This document shows, one piece after another, positions 47,901 to 62,900 of a stretch of DNA of 64,000 bases; position 1 is the stretch's first letter; every line of letters starts with the position of its first letter. The notes under the pieces were generated by a model. That model searched no databases, was not told the origin of the DNA, and worked only from the letters and a program-made list of their open reading frames with translations. The position numbers were made by a program, and so were the translations under genes. This stretch comes from Odiellus spinosus (Eukaryota > Arthropoda > Arachnida > Opiliones > Phalangiidae): positions 1,800,501 to 1,864,500 of the forward strand of contig OY987226.1 of the NCBI GenBank assembly GCA_963920705.1. The letters run 5' to 3'.

Positions 47901-50900
47901 TTAAGCTGAAAATATTTACCTAAACTATCGGCTTTTTTCTCATATTCCGAGCAAACAATCCTAACCCTGATTCATAGACTCATAATAATAACAATATAGA
48001 CTATTCTGGGTGGTTGCCAGTGGTGGTGATATACTTAATATTGTTTGCAGGCCAGTAGCTTCATTCAAGGTTTGCCTGAACCCATGAATTTGTCCTTGGA
48101 AGACGCGAGTCCACCTCCTGAAAGTGCTCCAATGTTAAGTCCTTTATATAGACCACTGGTCGGAGGCAAGTTTCCCGGTAAGAAGAGGATGGGATTTGGC
48201 CGTTTAAGGGTGAGTTGATAAACATTGTTTTCTGTTTTTCAATGTAAAATTTTGACTGGCTTACAATATCTATTACAATTCAGCCATTAATTGCTAAAGG
48301 TTTTGTATTTAAAGTAGAGACGCTACTGTTGACTCGATTCGGGCCTTGTCAAATTGATCTCTCAATTTAATTTAATTGAAAAGTTTTTCAATGTTACAAA
48401 CACGTGATGTTGGTTTTCTTTTTCAATTCAATGTGCTTCCATAGAATAACCAAAGAAATAGGCTAACTGAATTTAACTATATGAAATAACCAGCCAGATT
48501 TCAACCTGAAGGGGACCAAAAGAATTTTCCATTTTGGTCCACTTTTATTGAAATCAAAATTTTTTTTGATTAAATTTGTGAGTTTGGCATGAGATCAACT
48601 TGACAAGGTCTGGTCGAATCGAGTTGGGCTTCATGTCTACTTTAATAATCGATTGGTACCTGTCAACCATTTTTGGGTAAGACAATTCCCCTCGAATTTT
48701 CAAAAACATATTTCTACCCACTACTTTATACCCTATAAGAAAATTTTGATTGCCCTTGCAATTGACCTGAGAAAACAGGTCCCGAAATATTTTGCCTTAT
48801 TCTCCGGGTCTTAAGCTACCCGAAAAACGGTTCTCAGCAATTTTGTTACGATGTATCCCTTACCGAAAAAAGTTAGTCTGATCTGAAGAGGTCCTCAAGA
48901 ACACTACAAAAGTCTTGAAGTCTTTTAGACTTTCCCGAGACCTTTTGACAAAATGAAAGACTTCCCTAAGACCTCTTAAGACAAATTTTTTTTGGTAAGG
49001 GATGTCTAGCACCCAATGGGGCGGAGGTTATGCAAGAGGATTCCTGGAAAACAGGGCTATATAAGCCCAGAAACAAAGTGGAAATAATCCGGTACAAATA
49101 CTTGGAAATATTGTATTGTGATTCGGTCATTGTGACCTGGATTTAATTTTCCAACGATTTTCAATGTTGTAAAGATTCCATTTGGATCATTTCTCTCAAG
49201 AAAAGTATCATATACTATCAATAAAAATAAAAGAACTGAACGTCTAGTCCCTCCTCTCCCTGTAGAATATACCTTCTCTATGTTTTTGACATGGTGATTC
49301 TAAAAATTAATTCAAAAGCTGTTCCATTTTTAGCTCATGTATTCCCTTTAATTATTTATTACCCTTCGTTTCTAATTGGTTGCTCAGAGCAAATGTTTGG
49401 ACCAATACACTGTTTTTGTAAAAGCAGGGCTCCCACCAGGTCCCTAAAATACCTAAAACCCCCTACTTTTTTTTTGAGGTCCCTAAACCACCATAAAATC
49501 GTCATTATGGTCCCTAAATCTCCATAAAATCGTCATTATGGTCCCTAAATCACCATAAAATCGTCATTATGGTCCCTAAATCACCATAAAATCGTCATTA
49601 TGGTCCCTAAATCACCATAAAATCGTCATTATGGTCCCTAAATCACCATAAAATCGTCATTATGGTCCCTAAATCACCATAAAATCGTCATTATGGTCCC
49701 TAAATCACCATATTTCTAGTAAATTTGGTTAAAAGTACCGTCGTCCTATAATAGTGAACCCAAATTTTTATGCTAAGTCGAAAAACTGACAGCGAGAAAA
49801 ACTGACTAAGTCAGTATGATATAATACCACGACAAAATGTGATAAAATTAAAGTCAGATTTGTGATAAAATGCTTTTACAAAAAAAAAACCTACTTTAAA
49901 AGTCATTTTGTGAAAATTAACGATCTCATTTCCTCTTAAATTGGTTCCTATTTGCCCCCTATTTTAAAAATTTTGGTTCCTATTTCACCCGATTTCTAGC
50001 CTGAAAAATCCCTTATCCCTAATTTTATACTTTGAAAATTTATTAAAAATTAAGCTGAGTTGAAGATTTTTTTCTTCAAAACTTTTTCACGACTTCATAT
50101 AATATTCACCTAGGTGTGAAAAATGCTCTACTCAGGTTTATTCTCTCGAAAAGTATTAGCTTAAACGTACCTTATCAGTTATTTGCATGGCTTGAGAAAA
50201 CCACTCGAGAATTATAATTATCTTGAGAAGGAAAGTGCACAGTGGAAAATTTAAGTGGTGTACTGCAAAAGGGCATTTTGCCTATATAGGATGCATTATC
50301 ATATCAAAATATGATATTGATGACTGTATTTAAAGATGGGTGAAATTTTTAATTAAATTCTATTAATTAATACTATCTGGTTAGAATAATTCTGGTACGA
50401 ATTAAAGTGAAACTCGGCCAATAATAGAATACATTTATAATTTATTGCATTAAAAACAATTAAAAAAGTTAACATTTGACGAGATTGTTTAAATTTCTAA
50501 AGTTTAGTCAGCTTTGAATCTCCATGAAATGAGAAATCGGGCAACTTACAAAAGCATAGGCCTGCCTTTAAGAGTGCTATTTAATGTGGCTTGTGACATT
50601 TCGTACTCCGTCACTCGTGTCATCTCTTTAATTCTGACACATAAAAAAAGGCTGACCTCTCCCGATTGGCTCAATTATTCATTTCTCTGAAATCCTAAAT
50701 TTATAACTTATCTACTGTAAGTATACCTGCACTTCTATTATCTTACACGCAAGAATTTCGACAAAATGCTAAACCTAGTCTTAGTGACCAAATCAGGTTC
50801 ACGGGCTTTTTTGTTTACCCTTGTTTTGAATTTCAGCCCAGAGTGAGTGGAAAATAGAGGCTCATATTGATCACAGTAGAGAGTTGGTTTTTGTTTCAAA

Positions 50901-53900
50901 TAAATTCAGTTTAAATTAGGGTAACTGAGAAAAATCTACATAGTACCAAACTAGACTAAAACCATTATAGTTTGAATATTCATGGTTTTAAAAGAATTTG
51001 AGCTTTTAGCAGGTTTTTTCGCTTGGGCAGCCCGTGATCTCGAAGAAAATCATCATTTTTAAAATTTCCAATGCGTGAGAGCTTAAGGAAATCGTAAATG
51101 AAATTTTTAAGTGTATTTTTAGCTAATTTTCATCTTTCTACACCAATTATTAACTGAGAAAATAGTCTTTTTGCTATGGTGGTAGCAACTTCGAATTTAT
51201 GACATTTCATTTAATTCAAATCAAGGTGTTTTTAATTCACTATTAAAATATTACGCTTCTTACCTCTGTTGTTTCTAATATGTAGGTTTTAACCTAATGA
51301 TGTCATTTTGCTCTTGGTTAAACTCTCATTAATGAATATATGTTGAAATTCAAACCTGACTAAAATTTAGGAATTGATATTGAACATAATTTAGCTCTCT
51401 ATAATAGTAGCTCATATTTTTTCTTTATATTGGTATTAAAACGTCATAATTACACGAATTACGTACACAATACAGGTTATGTATACGCAAGCTCACAAAA
51501 TCCTCACTCGCAAGCACTCCAGTAAGGTTTTGCGCACCAGATGCAATGTAATGCTAAAATGAACATCATGTCGTAACATTTACATTTCCTTTATAATAAT
51601 TAATTGGTTATTATATTTTCAATTCATTGCATTTTCGTTTTTGTAATTATATATTTAAATAGGGGAGTGGAAAATTTGCTGGTAGGAGGCGAGCTAAAAC
51701 GGCGGAACTTCGCAGAAAGCGAGGTCCTAAACCTAAAGTTCGAACCTTCAGCTTGCCAGGAACTCCCTATTTTCCTGTGAGTGTTACGGCATTCTTATTA
51801 AACCATTATCCTAGTTCTTGTAGCGCAAAGTTTCTAGATTCACTGACAAATATTTGATCTTATCAAACATTTTCACGAAACGGTGCCTTATTAGGTCAGG
51901 TTTTTGCATGAGAGGATGCATTTTGTAACAAAAAGAGCCTTTTTATTTAAATAAAGCACTTAGCTATAGGTCTCGCATCACCTAGAATCGCTTCTCCTAA
52001 TTAAGATTCTTAATTTTTTTTTTTTTTACAAAAAATTATTTTCAGATCGATCCAACTTCTCAAGAACTGATAGGCTTACATGTAAGGCATAACTGATTTT
52101 TTTTCGTTTTCAAAAATTGGTAAAAATTTCCCAAAAGATATTTTTTTCATTTAACGTTTTCTTTGAAATTTATCAGGTAAAGCGAACGTATAATGATTAA
52201 AATACTAAAATCTTAAGGGTAGGCGAGTAAAGGTATTGTTTTTTTCTAACAATATATTTGTTTTTAGTCAAACGCTAGCGATTCGCGAGATTCCAAACAA
52301 GATGATGAACCTACAGTTGACAATAAAATAATTTTGTGCTCCGCCACGGACGAATTCGTGTTATCCCAAGACTTGTGCGTTATGTGCGGAAGTTTTGGAC
52401 AAGGGGAAGAAGGCAAACTGATCGCGTGTTCGCAGTGTGGTCAATGTTATCACCCTTATTGCGTCAATATTAAGATTACAAAAGTTATTTTGAAGAAAGG
52501 ATGGCGCTGTTTAGACTGCACTGTTTGCGAAGGCTGCGGAAAGCCTCACGACGAAGGACGGTTGTTGTTATGTGATGATTGCGACATTAGTTATCATACT
52601 TATTGTCTGGATCCGCCTCTCGAAGTTGTACCTGAAGGAAACTGGAAATGCAAATGGTATGTTTCATGTTATAAAATACCTATATTAAAAAGGTTACACT
52701 TGGGAGACAAAACTCTGAGGTTAACGGTAATAGTAATCTTAGGGGCCCTAGTGGTTAAATGACGTGACCACTAGCAATCAACCTTCACACAGTTTGTAGA
52801 GACCCTCTTGAAAACCAACTATCCTAATGAGTGGATATTTGTTAGGTCATGCTTAAATTTTCATTACTTAAATATCTCTTGGTCTAAACAGTAATATTAG
52901 AAAGAAGCAATGATATTTTGGTTTGTACATGACTTGGAAAACCCTACAAAGTCTCACAATTTTATTGGTCATAAAATTAGGTGTGTCAAATGTGTGGATT
53001 GCCTGTCTACAACACCCGGGTTGAATTGTGTCTGGCAGAACAACTACACTCTATGTGGCCCGTGTGGTAGCAAAAATTCCTGTCCAGCTTGTCATCAGAT
53101 TTACCAAGACCAAGACTTGATTATTCAGTGCATCCATTGTGACAGGTGGTTGCACGGAGTCTGCGATCAGATGCTTACGGAAGACGATGCTGAGAAAGCA
53201 GCCGAATTTGGTTACCATTGTCTTTTGTGCAGACCTCCTGATGAACCACCACCACATTTAATAGGTTTGTCATAATTTGATACTTAAAGACTTTATCTTA
53301 GTCTCAAGGTAATGGAATTGAGATCTATCATAAATTTCTTGTAAAATAATTGTGTAACAAATATGATATAGTCTCCTTATACAGTTACGAATGTCCCACA
53401 TTAAACCCGTATTTGCATCATCATACTATCTTGTGTTTGCAATTAATTTACGTTTTACAGTTGAAGAACCACCAGCACCACCTGTGTCTGATGAGGCTTC
53501 GAGAGCATTAGATACTGGTGAGATTTAATATATATTCTATATGCCCATTTACTTTTTACCGAGCTATTTTTGCACCCGATTTAAGCTCCAGATGACCAAT
53601 GTCATCAAATGGATGACAGTGAAACCAGTCAGTTTGGTTTCAGCGAAGGTGGTCCCGGTGATACTCCAAAAACCAAGCCGCAAGCCCAATTTATGCTCGA
53701 CGGAGTCCTCTTATCCGAGAGCGGCATGTCTCAGATCAAAGCCCTGACAATAGAGCAACCGAAGAAACCGAGAGTTCGGCGAACCAAATTGCAAAGAAGC
53801 TTAACCACTTTAGGATTAAGCCATCATCAACCATCTGGTTCTGACGTATCCCAACCGCCTTTAATATTGCCTCCGGCATTTATCGTAGCGGAATCTAGGA

Positions 53901-56900
53901 TGATTGATAACGCGGATCTAGGTAATGGCTCAATTTTTATCTTTCAAAGTTTGCTAAAATAAAATTCCCAATCTCATTCCCAAAACAATTTACAGGCAGT
54001 TTATCCGATCCTGCGAGAGTTAGTTCAAAACTCGATATAGATTTTGATTTAAAATCCGAAACTGACAACACTGAGAAAAAGAAAAGACAAAGAAAGTTAC
54101 AAAAACTTGGCATTGGGGGATTTCAAGTGAAACCCAGGGGAAGAGGACTGTCTAAAGATTCTTTGGACTCCAATGGTACGTAGTTGGGTTTATTTTCTAA
54201 TACAAAGTATCGTAATAATGGGATATTTCTTCAGAAATTGGTGAAATTCACAATATGGAAGTCCAAACCGCAGATATACCTGAAACGCCCACACTTGAAA
54301 AACCTAAAAGACGGCGCAAGCCTGCAAAGAAAAAGAGTCATTTAGAAGATAGTTATCCGAATTATATACAGGAAGCATTTTTTGGAAAAGATCTGCTATC
54401 GACTTCTAAAGACATTTCAAAGGCCGATTTACCCCTTGATGACGAAACTAACTCTTCTTCGGTACACGAGTCAGTTCAAGAAAAGATTCCAATCATATAT
54501 AGCGATATCCCATCATCCACCGGGCCTTCAGCCCCGCCAGCCGCGAATCATCCCCAGGGATCCGTTTTGACCCCCCCGCCTAGTCTTAACCTTACACCGC
54601 CAGGTCCTCAACTCATTCATCAGGGAGGCCGACCCTCTATAGGTCACCCTCAAGTACGAATGCATCAACATCCTCCACAGCAAACGCCACTTATCATTCC
54701 TCCTCCTATACGTCAATCGCTTCCACAACCAATGGTTGTCCCGGCAGCCGCGCCCCCTCCACCCCCTCCTCCAGCGCCTCCCAGCGTATCGTTCGCTGGA
54801 AAACTTATAGGAGCCCATCAAGAAATGATGTCTCAGAGGGAAGATTCTCTAGATAAATCTACGGGAGACGCTGACGATAGTAACAGTAAGGACGAGGATT
54901 TAGCGAGCAGCGAGTCCCTTAAAGATCTATTACCTTTGCCTCAAGATGATGAACTGATGGACATGTTGATTGGAGATGATGAATTAACCAAACCAGATGA
55001 TGCTGGTAATTATAGTCACTCCTTATTCTTAATGCGTGATTGCCACTGGTCCGGGAAAATCATGATTTAAAAATAGGCCAAAAGTTTAGGTAATTGTCAA
55101 GGAACTTGTGATCCCAGTAATGATAGGTCGTACCAATCACAATTGAAAGTGAGTTTGAAGCCAAATTAAAGATTAGAGCCAAAACCATGCACCTCTAACA
55201 TTCTTTACTTTCAAATGGAATTAGTCCCGAATTAGGCTAAGCGTAAAATCAACCAGAATTAACTGGTCTTATTGTCCTTTGGATAACTTCCCAAAGCTAT
55301 AACTCTGTTCCGTGATTTGCTTTTTAAAATAGCAAAAATACCTTAATACTCAATTCTTTTTTGGACAAGAAGTTGGTTCATTTATGACCAAATTTGATGT
55401 TTTATTAATTTTTAACGCTATATTCTAACTTAAAAATTATTAAATAAAATTTTCAAGCCCAGGAATTTTAAATTAAAATTTCTGAGAACACCAAGAAGTG
55501 GCGATAAATAACATAATCAAATTATATTATTTATGTTATCAGACTTGGGCCTTCCTCAAATGGACAGTAAAGATGTTGAGGATATATTTAAAGACGTCTT
55601 AAGCCCCGATAACCTTAATGAGCAAAGTAGTTTAGGAAGTACAGGAATGCCACGTGGTCCTCAACAAAGTCCAGCTCACGGGTCTCAGCCATCTCGGCCT
55701 CCATCATTGCCCCCTCAAACCTCTATTCACTTACCGGGGCCTTCGACTCCCAGCAGTGTACCCAGTATTGGATCTCCATTTAGTATTCCTCCACCATCCC
55801 CATATCCATCCGAATACAGCAGGTATGTGTTCTTTCTCTTTAATCTTTAACATAAAAGTAACGTGATCAACATAAATTTGTACGCAATTCTGTATTCTTA
55901 AACTAGTCATTTGCAAATGATTTTGACTAAAAGGGTCAATATGATAAGTTCTCTCAATTTGTTTTGCTTATTAAATGTCCAATCTACTCTAGAGGTTGGT
56001 ATCCTAATAATGCCTTTAAAATTATTATTATTAAAATTATGTTTATCACGTTAACATTAATGATTGATATGTACTAACAAATTTTGTTACTATACGCTTT
56101 ACTAAGTGGGACGTCTCAATTTAGTCCCCAAGTGTCTGAACAGCAACTCAGTCCTTGGCCAGAATCAGAAAGTGAACCTCAAACTCATAGCCAAAAGAAT
56201 AGCCAAAAATGGGAGATTGATGAAGCGCTTGGACCCATGGCTACTATCTCTCCTGTTTTATACGCCAATCTTATTCATGCCAACCTTAAATTGGAGTATC
56301 CTTGTAAGTTTATTTCTAAATTTTAATACTAAGCTTTGAGATTTTTGCGCATGGTGATTTTGAAGACTTTATAGTTTAATCAAAGGTAATTAAAATATGT
56401 ATGTTTCTCTCGTGTAAACAATATCTAGGATAGAACTATTAACGATCTTAAAGATGTAGATAAGTCATCGTTGGTTAGCGTCCTCTAAAAGTACGAACTA
56501 ACAATCCCTCTTTCTTGGATAAAGAATAGGCTCAATGCACGCAAGGTTTTGTTAGTTTTTACTTTTGCCCGCACAGTTTGGGCTGTTTGAGGATGCTGTT
56601 ACCGAAGCCTGATTTTTGTTATTCATCTTTGTCTATTAAAGAAAGGTAGTATCAATTGTTAATAGTCCCAGGTAATATCTAAGATGCTTCTTCTAATTAA
56701 TTTCCGGCAAAGCGAGACAACTGGCTCCCCTTGTTTGGAGCTTGCTTACTCGAGAGTCTCATTATGTCTTGTCATCCATTGTTGGTTAATTTAATACTAT
56801 TATGAAGGTGTAGAAATTTATAAAAACTAGCTTTTCTTTATTAATTTGTACCATAAATATTTTTAGTATGGACTGACCGAGCTAAACACATTGCAAAAAT

Positions 56901-59900
56901 TTGGAGACACCTTTCATCTGATAAGAGACAACCGTATCTGGTAATTATCTGTTCATTTTTAAAGTGTGGTGTCTTAAGAGTCTTATAACCAATTTCAAAA
57001 CTATCTACCAATTCAAGCCCTGCCATTCTAATAATTTAAATAGCATGCAAATTAAAATATAGCAATAATTATACCTTCAAGCATAGGCTCAAGTCTTGAA
57101 GTTAGATGTTTCAGGACCCAAAAACAGTCAAAATAATTCTTATTGAGTTGTAGAGTCGAGAGTCCAGAACTCGCTTACTAGCACCTAATTGAGTCTCCTA
57201 AAAATATGAAAACAAGTTCTTTAATTAAATTCTTTTATTGCAGCAAAAAGCGCGAGAGAATAGAACTGCCAGCAGAATGTCAAAGACGCACGGTGTGGCG
57301 ACTCACGGTTTATCTCCTCACGTGGTACGTTTGATATCTAGTTAAGTACAACTTCTATTTTATCTAAACTCATTAATCGTGTTGTAGCCTCCCGTTGGTG
57401 CGCCTCAACCTTCCCCCACAACACCGACTCAACCAGAAAGTGGGAAGAGCATGAATCAAAGATCCGCCAGAGAAATTGAACAAGAAAGACAATGGAAACA
57501 TATGCAAGTACTACGACAACAACAACAGCAGCAACAAAATCAAATATTGGCTGAGCAAAAGCAGCAGAGTTTCATTAAAGTACAACAGAGCGTGACCATG
57601 GAACAACACGAAGTTTCCGTTGAAAGTGGTTTTATGCAAGTACCACCATCTCCGGCTATGAGATCCGGACCGTCCCCTTCTCCGAGTCCATCAACTCCCT
57701 CAAGTTCGGCATATCAATCGGACATGTCTTCTCTCTGCCAAATGACCGCCACTGCCGGTATGGATATCGCTAATCAAGGCCCACCATCCATTCAAAGCCC
57801 AGCTTCTTCGCCTTTTCACGCGTCCCAAAGATCACCCAGTTCTGTCAGATCACCCACTTCAGTTAGCCCATTAATTCAAGTGTCAAGGGTCAGGCCACCG
57901 ATTGATCCAAGTCGTTTACCGCCGAATGAACAACATTTGGGTTCTCCAGGTACACCTAGACCTGTTGAAAATTTATTCTTGCCTCCTTATCGAATGCCTG
58001 GTGGTCCCCGGCCTGGCATGATGCATCCTCAGCAACAGCAACAACAAATGCTGCTACGACCCGACGCTCCTCGCTGTCAAACTCCATCACCATCCACTCC
58101 CGATTTTTATCAAACACCACCATCAACTCCTTGCCCAGCACAACCAATGGATCAGTTTCGACAAGCGACGTCGCCCGCTCACGGTCTTCTACACGGGCAA
58201 GACCCGTTTCTTCAATTGTCTCCAAATCCAATGCAACAAAACGCCGGTAATAGCCCATACTCCGATTCTCAAATGAACCAAGGGCAAGTCGCGAGCCCTT
58301 TAGATCCTTATGCTAGAGCGCCATCAACACCTTGTCCTCCGCCGTTACCACCACCTCCCCAAATTCCAACATCAAGTTCCAGTGAATTTGTTACGTCACC
58401 GAGTGGTATGAATGTTCCAGTTCAAATTCAAAATCGAATGATGGATCAACAGATGCAGCAGCATCCTCCTCGGTCTCCGGTATCGCAAATGCAACTTCCA
58501 CCTCCACCATCTTCACCCATGCCTGTTGGCTCTCCCGGAGAGGGTTTCGGAGGACAAGGTTTCAAAGTTAGGCCTCAGTGTTTGCCGCATTCTCAATCGA
58601 ACATTACTAATCCAGCGTTGGTGGCCGCTTTGAAACCTAACTTAGTAACGAGTCCTTTAAGCCCTCGCCATCAATTAATGAGCCCGGATGGCTCTTCAAT
58701 GGGACACCAGTTAATAGGACCCGAGACTGGTCCACTTGGACCACCCGCCTCACCGTCTACTTTGCAGAATCCTATGGAACAAATGGAAGGAGATCAGTCT
58801 CAGATGGTTAATAGACAACATTTAAGAGATCTTTTGCAAAGACAACAAATGAAAAAGCAAGAAATGATGTTTAGAGAACAACAACAAGTGCAGCAACAAC
58901 AACAGCCCCAGCAGCACGGACAAATGCCTCTACGTCATTGGTCTCCTGGTTCTATGGGGGACCAAAATAGGCCTGGTGGAAATGTGAACCTATTTAGGCC
59001 ACCACTACCACCCGGTATGAGGCCTAGAATAATGTCGGGTAATCAAGATCCAACTTTTAGGCATCCTGGACAGCTTTTAGAGCAAAGAGGCGTCGTAGCT
59101 CTTACGAGAGCCGCTCTAAATGATCCCAGAATTCGTACTGCGCTGATACAGCAGCAGCAACAACTGCAGCAACAGCAACTGCAACAACAGCTTCATCAAA
59201 TAAAACATATGCAGCAGCAGATTCAACAGCAGCATTTGCAGTGTCAGCAAAATATTCAGCAAATTCAAATGCAGCAACCTCAAACTATGCAACACCAACA
59301 ACAATTGCAACAAATAGTTCAAAAGCAGCAACAATTACAACAACAGTCTCAGACATTGCAGAATCAAAAGCAACAACTTTTGGCCAGAGCTACCGCCCTT
59401 TGGAATAGCGGTCAACTAAGGCTACAAGGTCAACCTCCGAGAATGGCTACCGGTTTTATGGGTGTAAAGACAGAAATAGGAGAATCATTGGGACCTCCTC
59501 CTCAATCGCCCACTATGCAGCAGCAGCAGAACGTGCAAATGGAAGGGCTACCTCAACCGCAGCAACACATGATGGGTGAGTTTTATTATCTAATTGGTTA
59601 AAAATACATCCTGTTGGGCTGGTAACAACCATAGGTGGTAAATAATTTTATCAATGTGAAGGCTTAACGTATGTAATAAAAATGTTTTGTGAAACTTGGG
59701 ATGAGCCACTAGCAAGGGCAGTAGTTGGGGACCCTGCAGATATTTTCAATTGCCGTAACATTTACATTTTCTTAGTAAAACTTTAAAAGAAGACAAGTCT
59801 CTTAGATTAAATGATTTTAGTTCAAAGGGAGTCTGGGTTGCTTAGTAAAGCCTTTATCAATCTGGCTATAGTTAAATTTTTTTATAATGTATAGTAAATG

Positions 59901-62900
59901 AACAAACCCATTATTTGGCCTAGAATATACTTCTAAGGTTTGACCAATTTTGAAGTGAGAATATTTTTAAAAATTTGCTCTCAACAAATTCCAAATATTA
60001 TATAGCCCCTTTGGTTGTCTATAAAAGAAACTGAAAATTCAAAATAAGTGTTAGCTATACATATTTCCCTCGATTTATACTGATTCAAGCAATTCTGAAA
60101 GCAACATTTTGTATAATGTGGATTTCAGAAAAATTTGGGCAGACGAATGTTCTTGGTTTGCAAAATGTACCTATAAGTTCAGCGAGTAATCTCAACATGG
60201 CTAGTAGTCCTTTGTACCAGCAAAGAATGATGCAGCAGCAGCAACAACAACAACAACAACATCAACAGCAACAACCACATCATTTCCCTGGTCCACCGCA
60301 ATCTCCTTTAGGACCCCCTGTTTCTCCTTCCCATATGGGGATTAACCAGCACTTAGATGCTATGAATACTGGGGTACCCCATTCCCCAAATATGCAGATG
60401 AACCAACAATCACCGCAACAGTTTCCCCAAGAAAATCCACAACAAATGCTTCTCCCACCACCAAGTCCAATGCCAAAAGAAGAGAACAATTACCAACGGG
60501 AAAATGTCCAAGATTCAACTTTATTTCAAAATCAAAACCAGGAGAAGCAAATGTCCCAAGAAGGAACAACTGACATTAAAGAAGAACCGAGTGAAAGTGG
60601 TGCTTGTCCCTTAGAAAAATTAGAAGAATCTCCTGAAGATGAAGAAGATATCCTAGGTACCACGGATACTATAGGAAAGAAGAAACAAACTGCGGGAGAT
60701 TTAGTGAAAGAGGTGGAAGATCAGGGTGAAGAAGCGTTGGGTGTAGATTTGGAAGATGATTTAGATGATGATGATGAATTGTTGGGTTTGGGAAATGATT
60801 TTAACATTTTGGAATACGCTGACCCCGAATTGGAAGGCGGTTTGGTTGGAGATGGCGAAAAAAACAACATCTTGGATGAGCATTTGGATTTAGATGAAAA
60901 AGATGATGAACTAGATGCTGGAGATGTTGACGAGTTGAAGACCAAGTTAGAAGAAAAGGTTGATTTGAATAAACCTGAAAATGAAACTAAGAAAGAAATT
61001 GATGATCCTGATCACCCAGATTTCAAATTAAAGGAGTGTAAGAATGAGAAAATTGACCCCGAAACCTTCAAAACTGAGCAGTTGGATATAGATAGTCAGA
61101 ATGAGAAGAAGTACAATATTCCAGACAATAATCAGACTAATGCTATGGAACCACAAGCTCAAAACCAACAGAACTTTGAGCCAAACACAATTCAAGGGGG
61201 TCCTTCTAACCCTGTTCTCGAGTCAAATGTTCCAGATCCTGGCAACAGAGACCAAAATAGGTCGGATCCTGTATTGAATGTAGCTCAACTTTTACAATCT
61301 CAAGAGCAAAGACCCATGGTCATGAATCAACATCTCCAGCAAGTTTCCCATGGTTTGGCTTCCATGTTAAGCAGAGCGCCTAGTAATATGATGGGTGAAA
61401 GGTTTCCACGCCCCATACAAAGGACAGTTAGTTTTCCTCCTGGAATGCCACCACCACCGCCGTATGGAGCCAACCAGGCCTATCAAGGGTTAGTGGGACA
61501 GCCTCGTATTCAACATCCCCATACTCAACAAGAACTTATAGCTCATCAACAGCGAATGCAGAGTTTGCAAAATTCTCAAAACATTCTTACTTTAAGACAT
61601 CGTTTGCAAAGCCCAAATCAAAATCTTGTGGGGATAGGACCTCAGAACCAAGAAGATCGCTTAACGTTACCCCAGGAACAACCTTTACTACTGGAGGATT
61701 TAGTTGAGCAAGAAAAGCAAGAGCAAAAGAGACAGAGTCAAGAAAGCTTCATATCCCCTCCGGGTGACGCTTTGCTAAGCGATATCGACTTTGAACGTTT
61801 AAAAGCTGATGTTTTATCATGCCCCCCCGAGGATATTGGTGGACCCTCTGGGCTAATGTCTCATTCAGAATCTAATGTACCTGTTTTGGGAAGCCCAACA
61901 GGAGCTCCTCTACAACATTTTCCACCTCCTCAAAGTCCACTGAGTCATCCTGATCAAGTTACTCAGCAACCACCACCCCCAATATGGCAACAACACTTGC
62001 AACACCCTGGAATGCAACTTAGTCACAGGCCAGCACCTCCTGGCTTTCATAATTTACAACTAAGAGCAATGGGTCCTCAGATGATGCATCAGGGCCGAAT
62101 GCAGTCTTCACCAATGATGCATGGCCAACACGGAGAAATGCATCCGAGGATGGATATGCCACTACAGGGCCAATTTGGGATGCCACCATCGAGGCCACCA
62201 TTTCCTCCATCAGTTCCACCACCGCAGCTACCTCCGCATGACCCAGTTACTGACCAAGACCGGCAACAATATGCTCTATACGAACAATGGCTCGTTCACC
62301 AACAAGCCATTCTAACGTCTCATCAAAAACATTTCGAAACTGAAGTTGGCAAATTAAGGAAAAATAAAAAATCCATGAATGCTCGGCAAAGACAACTTCG
62401 AAGGAATGGTCAAGAATTGCCTGACCACGATCAAGTTGAACTTAGTCGAATTACTCAAGAGCAAACAGGGCTTCAGAAACAACTTGATCAGGTATGGTTA
62501 TTCCGCTGTCTAGTTTTAAGTTGAAATCTGTCGAGATTTAACGCCATAAATTGAAAAACGTCTTAACTTTTATCTCTAGGTTCGAAAACAAATTAGACAA
62601 CATACGACGCTTTTCCAAGAATTTAGAATGAAACAACAAAAGTTTCAGCAGCAGCAATTGATGCACTCTGGTCAGCAAAATCCCCAAGGGCATCCTTCAA
62701 ATTTAGGCATGCAACTATCGCCTCTCGGAGCCGCACCCTCTCCTCATCGACCCGTAAGCATTGATCTATATTACCGTTTGTTCAAATTATTATTTTTCGT
62801 CATCTTTATTCCGTGTTGTTTATTTACAGGGTTCAGTACCCCCTCAATCACCAATGATGTCCCCTTCATCAATGGGTCCTTCCGCATCTCCTAGACTTCA

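Larger units (their letters stand above)
48210..51662. other. KMT2C/D-like intron 10 (3.45 kb)
   Basis: The largest intron of the gene in this window. It contains the foldback at 48309-48655, a CCCTTACC MITE at 48857-49001 and the 31-bp minisatellite at 49478-49712. The remainder (about 49720-51660) is AT-rich and shows nothing recognisable. Confidence 0.6.

Noticed and set aside
52916-52970. TTTGTACATGACTTGGAAAACC as a possible exon extension before KMT2C/D exon 14
   Set aside because: It resembles the start of the CAGGGTTCGTACATGACCTGG element group. The conserved protein resumes only after the AG at 52980.
57956-60945. Minus-strand open frames of 67-100 codons opposite KMT2C/D exons 23-24
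   Set aside because: They are shadows of Q/P-rich and acidic coding sequence on the plus strand, whose codon pattern leaves the complement open.
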